Assembly (NCBI RefSeq): GCF_003337235.1
Contig: NZ_QPJC01000004.1
Location: forward strand, 267,852-331,851
Length of the DNA stretch: 64,000 nt
Reading direction: 5' to 3'
Source of the DNA: Halopolyspora algeriensis
GTDB taxonomy: Bacteria; Actinomycetota; Actinomycetes; Mycobacteriales; Pseudonocardiaceae
Every line of letters starts with the position of its first letter. Position 1 is the first letter of the stretch. The notes beneath the pieces are model-generated. The model was not told the origin of the DNA and searched no databases. It saw nothing but the letters and a program-made list of their open reading frames with translations. This document shows positions 7,178-14,742 of this stretch, piece by piece. Both the position numbers and the translations under genes were made by a program.

Positions 7178-7957
7178 ATGGCCAAGTCTAGCCGTACCCG
7201 TCGCCGCTCGGCGACTCCGGACTTCGTGGAGATCCTGCCCCAGCCCAAGCAGTGGATCGGATTTTCCATCCTCGGGCTACTGGTGCGCTGGCGCGCCGAA
7301 CTGACCGGCGCCGCCGTGCTGCTTGCCGTGTTCGTCTGGCTGGATGGCTTCGGCAGCGCGGTGCTGACCGTGGCGGTGCTGGTCGGTGTTCCGGCCGTGC
7401 TGCTGGCCGTGCCGCACACGCGGCGGTTCCTGGTGGCTCGCGTGTGGTGCGTGGCCGATCGGCACCGGCTACGGGCGTGTTTGAAGCGCACCAAGGTGCG
7501 CACGATGAACCGGGACGGGACCTATCCATTCATGCTGTGGGCGCGTCCCACCACCACCGGGGAACGGATCTGGTTGTGGCTGCCCGCCGGGACGGCGGCC
7601 ACCGATATCGAAAACTCCCTGGAATACGTGGCTCCGGCCTGCTTCGCCCGCAGCGCTCGGCTGCACCGGCCCAAGAAGGTCACCACGTTCGTGGCCGTGG
7701 ACATCATCCGCCGCGATCCCCTTGAGGCGAAGAAACCGGTGTCCTCGCCGCTGGCCGGCTTCATGGGCACCCGCTCTGCACCGAGTGATTCCGAATCGGT
7801 GACTCCGATCAAGGCCGCTTCCTCGGCCTCCGAGTCCCAGGCTTCCGAACCGTCTGATTCGGCTTCGACCAGCACAAAAACCACCACCGCGGCCAAGCCA
7901 GCTGCGGCCGGTGCGGTGGTCGTCAACGGAGAGGACCTGAGTGACTATGTGGACTAA
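7178..7957 (+). CDS. Membrane partner of the conjugative translocase
   Basis: 259 residues with a basic N-terminus, then two adjacent transmembrane segments at about residues 42-77 (TGAAVLLAVFVWL and VLTVAVLVGVPAVLLAV), a cytoplasmic domain with WARPTTTGERIWLWLPAG, and a low-complexity Ser/Ala/Thr tail of about 60 residues. The tail overlaps the FtsK-type ATPase gene by 17 bases in another frame, so the two are translationally coupled. In many plasmid Tra proteins membrane segments and ATPase are one chain; here they are two genes. It likely anchors the ATPase hexamer at the hyphal membrane. Confidence 0.65.
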   Translation: MAKSSRTRRRSATPDFVEILPQPKQWIGFSILGLLVRWRAELTGAAVLLAVFVWLDGFGSAVLTVAVLVGVPAVLLAVPHTRRFLVARVWCVADRHRLRACLKRTKVRTMNRDGTYPFMLWARPTTTGERIWLWLPAGTAATDIENSLEYVAPACFARSARLHRPKKVTTFVAVDIIRRDPLEAKKPVSSPLAGFMGTRSAPSDSESVTPIKAASSASESQASEPSDSASTSTKTTTAAKPAAAGAVVVNGEDLSDYVD

Positions 7958-8768
7958 AACCCGCTCGGCGGACTCGGTGCCGGTTTCGGGGCTGTCCATC
8001 TACGATCCCGTGCACCTCGGCATCGACGAACACGGCCGCCGCGTGGACATCGAACTCGTCTACCGCAACATCCTGTTCGGCGGTGAGCCCGGCTCGGGCA
8101 AGTCCAGCGGACTGCAAAACATCATCGGGCACGCCTCCATGTGCACCGACTGCCAACTGTGGCTGTTCGACGGCAAACAGGTCGAACTCGGCCTGTGGCG
8201 CTCCATCGCCGACGTGTTCGTCGGCCCGGACATCACCGAGGCCATCGACCGGTTGGAACAGCTCCAAAAGGAAATGGATCGTCGTTACGACGAGCTGGAC
8301 CAGGTGCGACGCCGCAAGATCACCTCGGTGGATCCGGTCGATGTGATCGTGGCCGTCATCGATGAGATCGCCCTGTTTTCGGCGACACTGGGCAGCAAGG
8401 ACCAGCAAGAGCAGTTCGTGCGTCTGCTGCGGGATCTGGTGGCCCGCGGGCGTGCTGCCGGGGTCATCGTGGTCGCGGCCACGCAGCGGCCCTCGGCCGA
8501 CATCGTGCCGACCTCGCTGCGCGACATCTTCGCCTACCGGTGTGCCTTCCGGTGCACCACCGAGGCCAGCTCGGACACCATCCTCGGCCGCGGCTGGGCT
8601 CAACAGGGCTACTCGGCCACCGCGATCGCACCGGAGAACCTCGGTGTCGGCCTGCTGCTGGCCGAAGGTGGCATTCCCCGGCGGATGAAATACGCCTACC
8701 TCACCGACGCCCACATTTACGGCCTGGTCGAACACTCCCAACACCTGCGCACCCAACACGCCGCCTGA
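7941..8768 (+). CDS. traSA: FtsK/SpoIIIE-type conjugative DNA translocase (TraSA-like)
   Basis: 275 residues from GTG 7941. Walker A is GGEPGSGKSS (about residues 48-57) and Walker B is VIVAVIDEIAL (about 133-143), with a later ATQRPSADIVPTSLRD motif typical of FtsK motor domains. It pumps double-stranded DNA from donor to recipient during mycelial mating and is the only transfer motor such elements need. It lacks membrane helices, which are supplied by the overlapping upstream gene. There is no clear winged-helix gamma domain, as in other short AICE Tra proteins; sequence recognition would need the C-terminal end or a partner. Confidence 0.88.
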   Translation: MTMWTKTRSADSVPVSGLSIYDPVHLGIDEHGRRVDIELVYRNILFGGEPGSGKSSGLQNIIGHASMCTDCQLWLFDGKQVELGLWRSIADVFVGPDITEAIDRLEQLQKEMDRRYDELDQVRRRKITSVDPVDVIVAVIDEIALFSATLGSKDQQEQFVRLLRDLVARGRAAGVIVVAATQRPSADIVPTSLRDIFAYRCAFRCTTEASSDTILGRGWAQQGYSATAIAPENLGVGLLLAEGGIPRRMKYAYLTDAHIYGLVEHSQHLRTQHAA

Positions 8769-8775
8769 CCACCAC

Positions 8776-8798
8776 GGGGAACCCATTTCGGGTTCCCC
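8776..8798 (+). terminator. Hairpin after the translocase gene
   Basis: GGGGAACCC at 8776-8784 pairs perfectly with 8790-8798 around a 5-base loop, 7 bases after the stop. No T tract, so it is a possible attenuator between transfer and replication genes. Confidence 0.55.
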
Positions 8799-8841
8799 AC
8801 TCCTGTCCCTTCCCTTTCTGCTCGCACGAGGAGTGTGTCCC

Positions 8842-9111
8842 ATGTACGTCACCTACCCCCTCGCCCTGACCCTCGATGAGATTTGGCTGCTGGTCGAATA
8901 CGACGACATCGGCGGTCTCGATGCCTTTCGCCTGGGCGTCGACACCACCGGCCAGTACGCCACCTTCCCGCCCGAGCATTTCCACACCGACGGACTCATG
9001 CCCGTGGAACGGCGCACCGGCGAACCCGTGCCCGGCTTTGTCTGGGCCAGTACCGCCGACCTCGCGGCCAACCCGGCCTTTCCCGGCCATCACGAGACGG
9101 GGCGCTCCTGA
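8842..9111 (+). CDS. Small AICE protein of unknown function
   Basis: 89 residues from ATG 8842, with GAGGAG at 8828-8833 as ribosome binding site. It is soluble and acidic, with a hydrophobic N-terminal half (LALTLDEIWLLVEYDDIGG) and a PVPGFVWAST motif. I recognise no domain. The stop overlaps the start of the next gene (TGATG), so the two are coupled. Position before repSA suggests a replication or transfer accessory role. Confidence 0.6.
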   Translation: MYVTYPLALTLDEIWLLVEYDDIGGLDAFRLGVDTTGQYATFPPEHFHTDGLMPVERRTGEPVPGFVWASTADLAANPAFPGHHETGRS

Positions 9112-9290
9112 TGACCGGGCGCTGTGTTGCCTCTGACGCCCAGATCGCGATGCAGCACCGCTACCGCTGCCCACCCGGCCAACTTGTCCGTCTCGACGCT
9201 CTACCGCCCTGGGACGAACGCACGGACCACTACCGCTTCGTGTGCGACTCGTGCGGGCTGTATCTGACCGGAACCCAACTCACCGAGTGA
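9111..9290 (+). CDS. Tiny Cys/His-containing AICE protein
   Basis: 59 residues starting at the TGATG overlap. Cys residues at YRC and in FVCDSCGLYL, plus His residues at QHRY and DHY, could bind zinc. It ends 15 bases before repSA. Its size and the two Cys patches suggest a zinc-ribbon protein that binds nucleic acid or a partner such as Rep; this is a guess. The reading frame has the GC-rich third positions of the neighbours. Confidence 0.5.
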   Translation: MTGRCVASDAQIAMQHRYRCPPGQLVRLDALPPWDERTDHYRFVCDSCGLYLTGTQLTE

Positions 9291-9305
9291 GGAGATCGAG
9301 AACCA

Positions 9306-10832
9306 GTGACCGTCTCGACCGCAACACTCACCCCCGGCGCCCACGCGGCCCCGGGGGCGGGTGCTGTTGCCGAGCCGGACGACTGGGCCGGCCTGCTCCA
9401 CCGCGCCGCCCAAGCCGACTACGACCGGTGGCTTTCCCACATCACTCCGGCCGCCGGATGTCGCTACCCCATCCAACTCGCCGGACGCTCGCGCACCGCC
9501 GACGCCTCCACCGGCGAAATCCTGGCCGATCTCGACACCGCCCGGTTTCCCGACGGGGTGCTCTACACCGCCTGCGGCAACCGGCGCGCCTCGGTGTGTC
9601 CCTCCTGCGCCGAAACCTACCGCGGTGACACCTTCCACCTGGTGCGCTCCGGCCTGCTCGGCGGCAAAGGCGTGCCCGACACCGTGGCCGAGCATCCGAC
9701 CGTGTTCGTCACCCTGGCCGCTCCCTCGTTCGGCGAGGTGCACACCGCCCACAAAACCGGCAAGCCCTGCCACCCCCGCCGCGAGCCGCACATCTGCCCG
9801 CACGGGATCACGTTCTCCTGCCTGCGCCGCCACGAATCCGGCGACCAGTGGGCCGGACAGCCGTTCTGCCTGGACTGCTACGACCACTTCAGCCAAGTCG
9901 TGTTCAACGCCTACGCCGGGGAACTCTGGCGCCGCACCACCATCAATCTCCGCCGGGCAGTCGGCAGACTGGGCAAGGACTACGGTGTCAAGCTGCGCGT
10001 CTCGTATGCCAAGGTCGCCGAGTTCCAAGCGCGCGGCGTGGTGCACTTCCACGCCCTGATCCGCCTCGACGGCGTCGATCCGGCCGACCCGGCCGCCATC
10101 GTGGCCCCGGATCCGCGGATCCATCCGGCCACGTTCGAGCACACCATCCGCCAGGCCGCGGCCTCGACCAGCTTTCGCACCCCAGCACACCCGGACCAAC
10201 CCGACGGGTGGCCCATGGCCTGGGGACACCGCTCCATCGACACCCGCCAAGTCAAGTTGACCGTGCGCGACACCGACGATTCCGGCGCGCTCACCGACGG
10301 CGCGGTGGCCGGATACCTGGCCAAGTACGCCACCAAGGCCACCGAGGAAACCGGCCACGTCTCCCGCCGCCTCACCCACGAGACCGTGGGTTACCACGCC
10401 GACATGCACACCCACCCCGGCCGGCTCATCGCCGCCTGCTGGTACCTCGGCCAACTCCCCGACGGGCTGGCTTACCTCGATGACGACGTGAGCGAGCGCA
10501 TCGCCTTCCAACACCGCTGGGCACGGCTGCACCGGTGGGCGCACCAACTCGGCTTCGGTGGCCACTTCTCCACCAAGTCGCGGCGCTACTCCACCACCCT
10601 CGGTGCACTCCGCGCCGCTCGCCGCTCCTGGAACCGCCCCGACCCCGAACAGCCACCCACCGAGCCGACCGAACCCGGCGACGAGCCCGACATCCTCACC
10701 CTCGGACAACTCATCTTCGCCGGAATCGGCTGGCACACCAGCGCAGACGCCCAACTCGCCAACACCGCAGCCGCCCAAGCCCGCGAGCGACGCCAAGCTG
10801 CCCGCGAAGAACTCGAAACTTTCCCGCCATAG
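9306..10832 (+). CDS. repSA: Rolling-circle replication initiator RepSA
   Basis: 508 residues from GTG 9306 after GAGGAG. The N-terminal half has a Cys-rich zinc-binding stretch (VCPSC, then C, H and C spaced through residues 150-195). The HUH motif is GVVHFHALIRLDG at about residue 245. The Tyr motif YLAKYATKATEE is near residue 340. These define the actinobacterial RepSA family, which nicks a double-strand origin and starts rolling-circle copying of the excised circle. The pSAM2 origin lies in or near its rep gene, so the origin here may also be inside this gene. It leads the rep-xis-int group at the right end. Confidence 0.93.
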   Translation: MTVSTATLTPGAHAAPGAGAVAEPDDWAGLLHRAAQADYDRWLSHITPAAGCRYPIQLAGRSRTADASTGEILADLDTARFPDGVLYTACGNRRASVCPSCAETYRGDTFHLVRSGLLGGKGVPDTVAEHPTVFVTLAAPSFGEVHTAHKTGKPCHPRREPHICPHGITFSCLRRHESGDQWAGQPFCLDCYDHFSQVVFNAYAGELWRRTTINLRRAVGRLGKDYGVKLRVSYAKVAEFQARGVVHFHALIRLDGVDPADPAAIVAPDPRIHPATFEHTIRQAAASTSFRTPAHPDQPDGWPMAWGHRSIDTRQVKLTVRDTDDSGALTDGAVAGYLAKYATKATEETGHVSRRLTHETVGYHADMHTHPGRLIAACWYLGQLPDGLAYLDDDVSERIAFQHRWARLHRWAHQLGFGGHFSTKSRRYSTTLGALRAARRSWNRPDPEQPPTEPTEPGDEPDILTLGQLIFAGIGWHTSADAQLANTAAAQARERRQAAREELETFPP

Positions 10833-10853
10833 CACTGAAAGGAGAGATAACGA

Positions 10854-11042
10854 ATGACCACAGTGGAGCCCGTTCTGCTGCGCGTCGAGGAAGCTGCCGA
10901 AGCCCTGCGCGTTGGTCGAACGCGGATCTATGACCTGATCCGGCTCGGTCGACTGCGGTCGGTCAAGGTGTCCGGTTCGCGCCGTATCCCTCGTCAGGAG
11001 CTCGATGCCTACGTCACCTCGCTGCTCGAGGAGGAGAACTGA
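10854..11042 (+). CDS. xis: Excisionase Xis
   Basis: 62 residues, all of it one winged-helix domain of the MerR/excisionase type: LLRVEEAAEALRVGRTRIYDLIRLGRL followed by the wing SRRIPRQELDAYV. It bends DNA near the att arms and steers the integrase to excision. GAAAGGAGA precedes the start. The gene lies 21 bases after repSA and its stop overlaps the int start (TGATG), so rep, xis and int form one operon, as in pSAM2. Confidence 0.92.
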   Translation: MTTVEPVLLRVEEAAEALRVGRTRIYDLIRLGRLRSVKVSGSRRIPRQELDAYVTSLLEEEN

Positions 11043-12205
11043 TGCCGCGTAAGCAGGCCAACGGGATGGGCACCATCGTCCAGCGCAAGGACGGCCGGTA
11101 CCACGCGGCTGTCTACGTCTACACGCCCACCGGCGAACGGGTCCGCAAGTACGTCTACGGCAAGACCTGGCAGGAGGTGCACGACAAGCGCATCGAGCTG
11201 CTCGACAACAACCGCAAGGGCATCCCCTCGGTGACCTCAAGCATGAAGCTCACCGACTATCTCGACTACTGGTTACGGGAAGTCGCTCGGCATGAGCTGC
11301 GCACGAAGACGTTCTCCGATTACGAGGCTCTGGCATCGCACTACATACGCCCGCACCTGGGTGCCAAGCGGTTGAACGCGCTCGGCGTCGGTGATGTTCG
11401 TACCTTCCTGCGCAAGGTCAGTACCCAACCGGGGCGCAAGGGCAGGAAGCTGTCCCCTCGTACGGTGCAGTACATTCATGCGGTCCTGCGCAGCGCTCTG
11501 CAACATGCGGTACGCGAAGAGCTGATCGGCCGCAACGTCGCCAAGCTGGTGTCGGCTCCCAGCAGCGAGGAGCACGAAGTCGCGCCGATGGAGCCTCGGC
11601 ACGCACGGCGGCTGATCGAACACGCCCAACAGCACTGGCTGTGCGCGCTGTGGTTGGTCTACCTCGCCACCGGGCTTCGCCGGGGCGAAGCTCTGGGGCT
11701 GGCCTGGTCGGATGTCAACCTGGCCACCGGGGAGCTGCGAGTCCGGCGGACGGTCCAGCGCGTCAAAGGTGACATCGTTTTCGGCGAACCGAAGACAGCA
11801 CGGTCACGGCGAACCCTGCACCTGCCCGAGATCTGCGTACACGCGCTCAAGCAGCACCGGGAGACCGTCGCCGAACGGTCGCTGCCCGCCCAGCGCAATC
11901 CCCACCCGCACCAACCGGCAGATCTGATCTTCGTGACCCGTACCGATCGGGTCATCGATCCCCGCAGCGTCAACCGCGCTTTCGGCACCCTGCTCAAGCA
12001 GGCAGGGCTCGAGCATGTCCGGGTGCACGATCTCCGACACACCTGCGCGACGTTCCTCAAGATGCAGGGCGCCACCGACCGGGAGGTCATGGAACAGCTC
12101 GGCCACAGCTCCATCGGCGTGACCATGAACATCTACGCCCACGTGCTCGATGACACCAAGCGGGAGATGTCCACCCGCATGAACCAGTTCCTGGGCGGCG
12201 ACTGA
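11042..12205 (+). CDS. int: Tyrosine integrase Int
   Basis: 387 residues in the usual three-part order: arm-binding N-terminus (about 1-60), SAM-like core-binding domain (about 65-165) and catalytic domain. Catalytic residues are visible: Arg in ATGLRRGEALGL, His and Arg in VHDLRHTCATFL, His in QLGHSS and Tyr in MNIYAHV. It recombines attP with the 3' half of tRNA-Pro. The gene ends 55 bases before the att repeat. Its TGA overlaps the right candidate arm site. The remnant at 891-1262 has the same end structure but clearly different sequence. Confidence 0.96.
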   Translation: MPRKQANGMGTIVQRKDGRYHAAVYVYTPTGERVRKYVYGKTWQEVHDKRIELLDNNRKGIPSVTSSMKLTDYLDYWLREVARHELRTKTFSDYEALASHYIRPHLGAKRLNALGVGDVRTFLRKVSTQPGRKGRKLSPRTVQYIHAVLRSALQHAVREELIGRNVAKLVSAPSSEEHEVAPMEPRHARRLIEHAQQHWLCALWLVYLATGLRRGEALGLAWSDVNLATGELRVRRTVQRVKGDIVFGEPKTARSRRTLHLPEICVHALKQHRETVAERSLPAQRNPHPHQPADLIFVTRTDRVIDPRSVNRAFGTLLKQAGLEHVRVHDLRHTCATFLKMQGATDREVMEQLGHSSIGVTMNIYAHVLDDTKREMSTRMNQFLGGD

Positions 12206-12223
12206 TGTCAACCGTGGATGTCA
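12203..12223 (+). promoter_or_regulatory. Candidate integrase arm-type site, right end
   Basis: TGATGTCA, ACCGTG, GATGTCA: the partner of the repeat at 1483-1503, 37 bases from the att core. Its first bases are the int stop codon, so arm site and gene end have been shaped together. Confidence 0.5.
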
Positions 12224-12257
12224 AAGGGGCCGCCGGTGGTGTACCGACGGCCCCTTT
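12223..12257 (+). terminator. int terminator
   Basis: A perfect 10-bp stem (AAAGGGGCCG at 12223-12232 pairing with 12248-12257), followed by one more T. It ends the rep-xis-int transcript before it reads antisense into the tRNA. Confidence 0.75.
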
Positions 12258-12260
12258 TGC

Positions 12261-12306
12261 CTGGTCGGGACGGCGGGATTTGAACCCACGACCCCCTGAC
12301 CCCCAG
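12261..12306 (+). repeat. att repeat at the tRNA-proximal end (attR)
   Basis: Identical to 1340-1385 over 46 bases. It lies inside the intact tRNA-Pro gene and extends one base beyond its CCA end. Confidence 0.93.
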
Positions 12307-12338
12307 TCAGGTGCGCTACCAAACTGCGCCACGTCCCG
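12262..12338 (-). tRNA. proT-like: tRNA-Pro (anticodon GGG)
   Basis: A 77-base gene read leftward, starting CGGGACGTGGCGCAG and ending in an encoded CCA. The acceptor arms CGGGACG and CGTCCCG pair. The anticodon loop CTGGGGG places GGG at positions 34-36, so it reads CCC/CCU. The T-arm has GGTTCAAATCC. It is the integration site: the element supplies the part from the anticodon loop to the 3' end. Only this copy is complete; the one at 1340 lacks the 5' half. Confidence 0.95.
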
Positions 12339-12377
12339 GCCACACCTTCCGTGGTGTGTGCGATCAGCCTACAACAC

Positions 12378-12406
12378 GGGCCCCACCCGCTTTCGAGGTG
12401 GGGCCC
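12378..12406. terminator. Strong hairpin between the DUF gene and tRNA-Pro
   Basis: GGGCCCCACC (12378-12387) pairs with GGTGGGGCCC (12397-12406). An outer ACAACAC / GTGTTGT pair (12371-12377 and 12414-12420) can extend it. It lies downstream of the minus-strand gene at 12521 and upstream of the tRNA. Confidence 0.75.
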
Positions 12407-12520
12407 ACGAGTTGTGTTGTCACCGATCATGGCGGTCGCCCCGCGGAGACGCGGCGCACGAGTCCCCACGGGGCCGCCGACGCACCCCGGCAGGATCCCC
12501 TGGCAGGGCTCATCGCACCG

Positions 12521-12865
12521 TCAGGGCCTACCGCGCTTGTTGTGCTGGCCGGGAGAGGCGACCGTCCCGTGCCGCGGCGGGTGGATCGGCTCCGAGGCAC
12601 GATTCGGCGTGATCGGGGAGTCGCCGGGTGTTCCCTGCGTCTCCACCGCATCGTCGTTCTGACGACCGGGTGAGGGCGTGGCTCCGTTGTTGAGCTCGTC
12701 CATCCGGTGACGCAGGATTTCCATCACGTGCGTTCGATCGTTGTGCTCGGCTTCGTAGTCGATCACCCGCTGCAGTTCTCCTGCGTTCAGCGACCGGATC
12801 CGGTGCTGCAGGGATCCGATGGGCAGGTGATCGTAGTCGGGAAGGGGAAGGTCTTCGGCGGACAT
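12521..12865 (-). CDS. Conserved actinobacterial protein of unknown function
   Basis: 114 residues with AGGAGG before the start. The N-terminal 65 residues (LPLPDYDHLPIGSLQHRIRSL..., then VIDYEAEHNDRTHVMEILRHRMDEL) form a helical domain that I know as a short conserved protein in Pseudonocardiales and mycobacteria, possibly the DUF8129 group. The C-terminal 50 residues are disordered and rich in Pro, Gly, Asn and Arg. The role is unknown. It is transcribed alone, toward the tRNA, with a strong hairpin after it. Confidence 0.7.
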   Translation of the reverse strand: MSAEDLPLPDYDHLPIGSLQHRIRSLNAGELQRVIDYEAEHNDRTHVMEILRHRMDELNNGATPSPGRQNDDAVETQGTPGDSPITPNRASEPIHPPRHGTVASPGQHNKRGRP

Positions 12866-13046
12866 ACCGTCCTCCTGACGATGACGGGCGCCCCGCTCTG
12901 CGCGTCGGACACCCTCGGAATACCCGTCGGCTCACCGGCGCAATCGGCCATACGAGCTGCGAGTGCAGCGCTGTCACCCGAGCTCGTGCGGCAGTGGGCG
13001 CCCCCGGCCGGCTCGCCGCAGGCCATGCCCACTGCCACAGCCGCGC

Positions 13047-13463
13047 TCAGTCGACCGACAGAGCCTTCTCCAGGTCGCCGACCTGGGGATCGGGCAGGGC
13101 GCGGGCGACATCGGCCATCGCCACCATGCCGACCAACCGGTCCTGGTCGATGACGGGAAGCCGCTTCACCTGGTGCTGCGACATGGTCGCCAGTACTTCA
13201 TCGACGGAGTCGTCGGCACCGACGGTGACCGCCTCGTTCTGGTTGAGGTCACCGGCCGGGAAAGTTCCGGCGTCGCGACCCTGCCCCATCACCTTGATCA
13301 CCAGGTCGCGGTCGGTCACCACACCCTTGATCTTGTTGTCGTCACCGGCGATCGGCAGGGCACCCACACTGTGCTCGGCCATCAGGCGCGCCGCGTCCGC
13401 AGCCGTCTGGTCACTACGCACGCATTCCGCGCCCGGGGTCATGATCTCGCGTGCTGTCGTCAT
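13047..13463 (-). CDS. CBS-pair domain protein
   Basis: 138 residues made almost entirely of two CBS motifs: residues 1-60 (TAREIMTPGAECV...AARLMAEHSVGALPIAGDDNKIKGVVTDRDLV) and about 75-130 (VTVGADDSVDEVLATMSQHQVKRLPVIDQDRLVGMVAMADVA). Such stand-alone pairs bind adenine nucleotides and are stress or energy sensors, similar to the hypoxia-linked Hrp1 of mycobacteria. There is no enzyme domain. It has GAGGAGAAAC before the start and appears monocistronic. The 180 bases between it and the gene at 12521 show no gene. Confidence 0.88.
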   Translation of the reverse strand: MTTAREIMTPGAECVRSDQTAADAARLMAEHSVGALPIAGDDNKIKGVVTDRDLVIKVMGQGRDAGTFPAGDLNQNEAVTVGADDSVDEVLATMSQHQVKRLPVIDQDRLVGMVAMADVARALPDPQVGDLEKALSVD

Positions 13464-13661
13464 CGCGAGTTTCTCCTCTTCAGCTCAGCGTGTCCCAGTA
13501 GACGAAGGCTGGGAGTCGACTCCGCACAAAGGTTCTCTCCATGTGGTGCCCGACGGCGGCGACGGTGAAACCCGAAGAGGAACTCCTTTTTCCGGCGCGC
13601 CGCCCCGGAGCGCTCGCTCGCGAGGAGGTGCGCGCCGACCACGAGGTGCGCCGAAGGAAGA

Positions 13662-14588
13662 CTAGGCCGCTCGGGGAAGCTCCTCCTGCTCCGAGAACGC
13701 CTCCGCGGACCGCGCGGGCGCGTTCCGGTGCCGGATGACGGCATTGCGCACCATCCACCCCAGCGTCACGACCCAGGCCAGGGCACCCCCCATGAACAGG
13801 CCGGCACGGACCGGCCCGGACAGCCCCACCACCTCCAGCAGGATCCCCATGTTGGTGAGGACGATGAGCCCGCCCGCGCCGATGCCGAGAAGCCTGCTCG
13901 GCAGGATGCGAACCAGCCACGCCGCCAAAGGGGCGGCGAGCATGCCACCGACCAGCAATCCCGCGATCACGGTGCCCGACAGTGCACCGCCGCCGAGCGT
14001 GGTCAGGAACCCGGCGCTGGCTCCCAGGGAGACCACCAGCTCGCTGGTGTTCACCGATCCGACGGTGCGGCGCGGGATCATCCGGCCGGTGGTCAGCAGT
14101 GTCGAGGTGGTGACCGGTCCCCAGCCACCGCCTCCGGTGGCGTCGACGAACCCCGCGACCATCCCCAGCGGCGCCAGCCACCGTCGCCCCGCGGGCGTGA
14201 GCGTGCTGCTGCGCACCGGTTGCTGCCGCACGGAGAACCGCAGCAGCACATACATCCCGAGCGCCAGCAGCAGCGCGGCCATCCACGTCTTCCCGGCCGC
14301 GATGGCCACCGAGGCCAGTATCGTCGCTCCGGCGAACCCACCGATCGCCCCCGGAACGGCCAGCCAGCCGACCACCGGCCAGTCGACGTTGTCGAGGCGC
14401 CAGTGCGAGATCCCCGACACCACGGCGGTGCCGATCTTGGCGAGATGCACCGACGCCGAGGCCATCGCCGGGACGGTACCCACGGCCAGCAGGCCGGTCG
14501 TGGCTGTCACACCGAAGCCCATCCCCAGGGAGCCGTCCACCAGCTGCGCCAGGAAACCGGCCAGGGCGACGAGCACCAAAGCAACCAT
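13662..14588 (-). CDS. TauE/SafE family sulfite/sulfonate exporter
   Basis: 308 residues, integral membrane, with eight or nine hydrophobic segments. The family motif appears twice in related form: GFLAQLVDGSLGMGFGVT near the N-terminus and GMVAGFVDATGGGGWGPV in the middle, as expected of the internal duplication. Members export sulfite, sulfoacetate or related anions. The gene lies 154 bases downstream of an Rrf2-type regulator on the same strand with an operator-like sequence between, so control by sulfur status is plausible. The cytoplasmic tail (RHRNAPARSAEAFSEQEEL) is short. Confidence 0.88.
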   Translation of the reverse strand: MVALVLVALAGFLAQLVDGSLGMGFGVTATTGLLAVGTVPAMASASVHLAKIGTAVVSGISHWRLDNVDWPVVGWLAVPGAIGGFAGATILASVAIAAGKTWMAALLLALGMYVLLRFSVRQQPVRSSTLTPAGRRWLAPLGMVAGFVDATGGGGWGPVTTSTLLTTGRMIPRRTVGSVNTSELVVSLGASAGFLTTLGGGALSGTVIAGLLVGGMLAAPLAAWLVRILPSRLLGIGAGGLIVLTNMGILLEVVGLSGPVRAGLFMGGALAWVVTLGWMVRNAVIRHRNAPARSAEAFSEQEELPRAA

Positions 14589-14651
14589 GGAGCTGTCTCC
14601 AGACCCTCTCGTCGCGCCGCTCCCTCGAGCCGCACCGACGTAATTGCGAAC

Positions 14652-14676
14652 AAAGTCTATAGGGACAGTACACTTT
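14652..14676 (-). promoter_or_regulatory. Putative promoter/operator of the TauE/SafE gene
   Basis: An imperfect 25-base palindrome with ends AAAGT / ACTTT lies about 65 bases upstream of the exporter start. On the minus strand it contains CTATAGACT, a possible -10 element. The adjacent Rrf2 regulator is the likely binder. Proposed from symmetry only. Confidence 0.35.
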
Positions 14677-14742
14677 GACGCCGCGTCGCAAACAGCCTTC
14701 CCGGATTGCGGGACGACACGGAGCGGGTTGTTCAGGAGCGGC

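Larger units (their letters stand above)
1340..12306 (+). mobile_element. AICE (pSAM2-type integrative and conjugative element) in tRNA-Pro
   Basis: About 10.97 kb is bounded by 46-bp identical direct repeats (1340-1385 and 12261-12306) that duplicate the 3' half of tRNA-Pro(GGG). Between them lie the hallmark AICE functions: Int, Xis, rolling-circle RepSA, an FtsK-type translocase with a membrane partner, and a Pra/SCO3933-like activator. There are no type IV secretion genes, as expected for elements that move double-stranded DNA with a single translocase. The intact tRNA lies at the int side, so the element restores its 3' end. Cargo comprises two HEPN-type proteins and a regulator/Nudix/HD group. 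All key genes appear intact, so the element may still be mobile. Confidence 0.93.

Noticed and set aside
9201..11240. A 679-codon minus-strand frame opposite repSA
   Set aside because: RepSA has clear HUH and Tyr motifs; the antisense translation is Gly/Val-rich and featureless.
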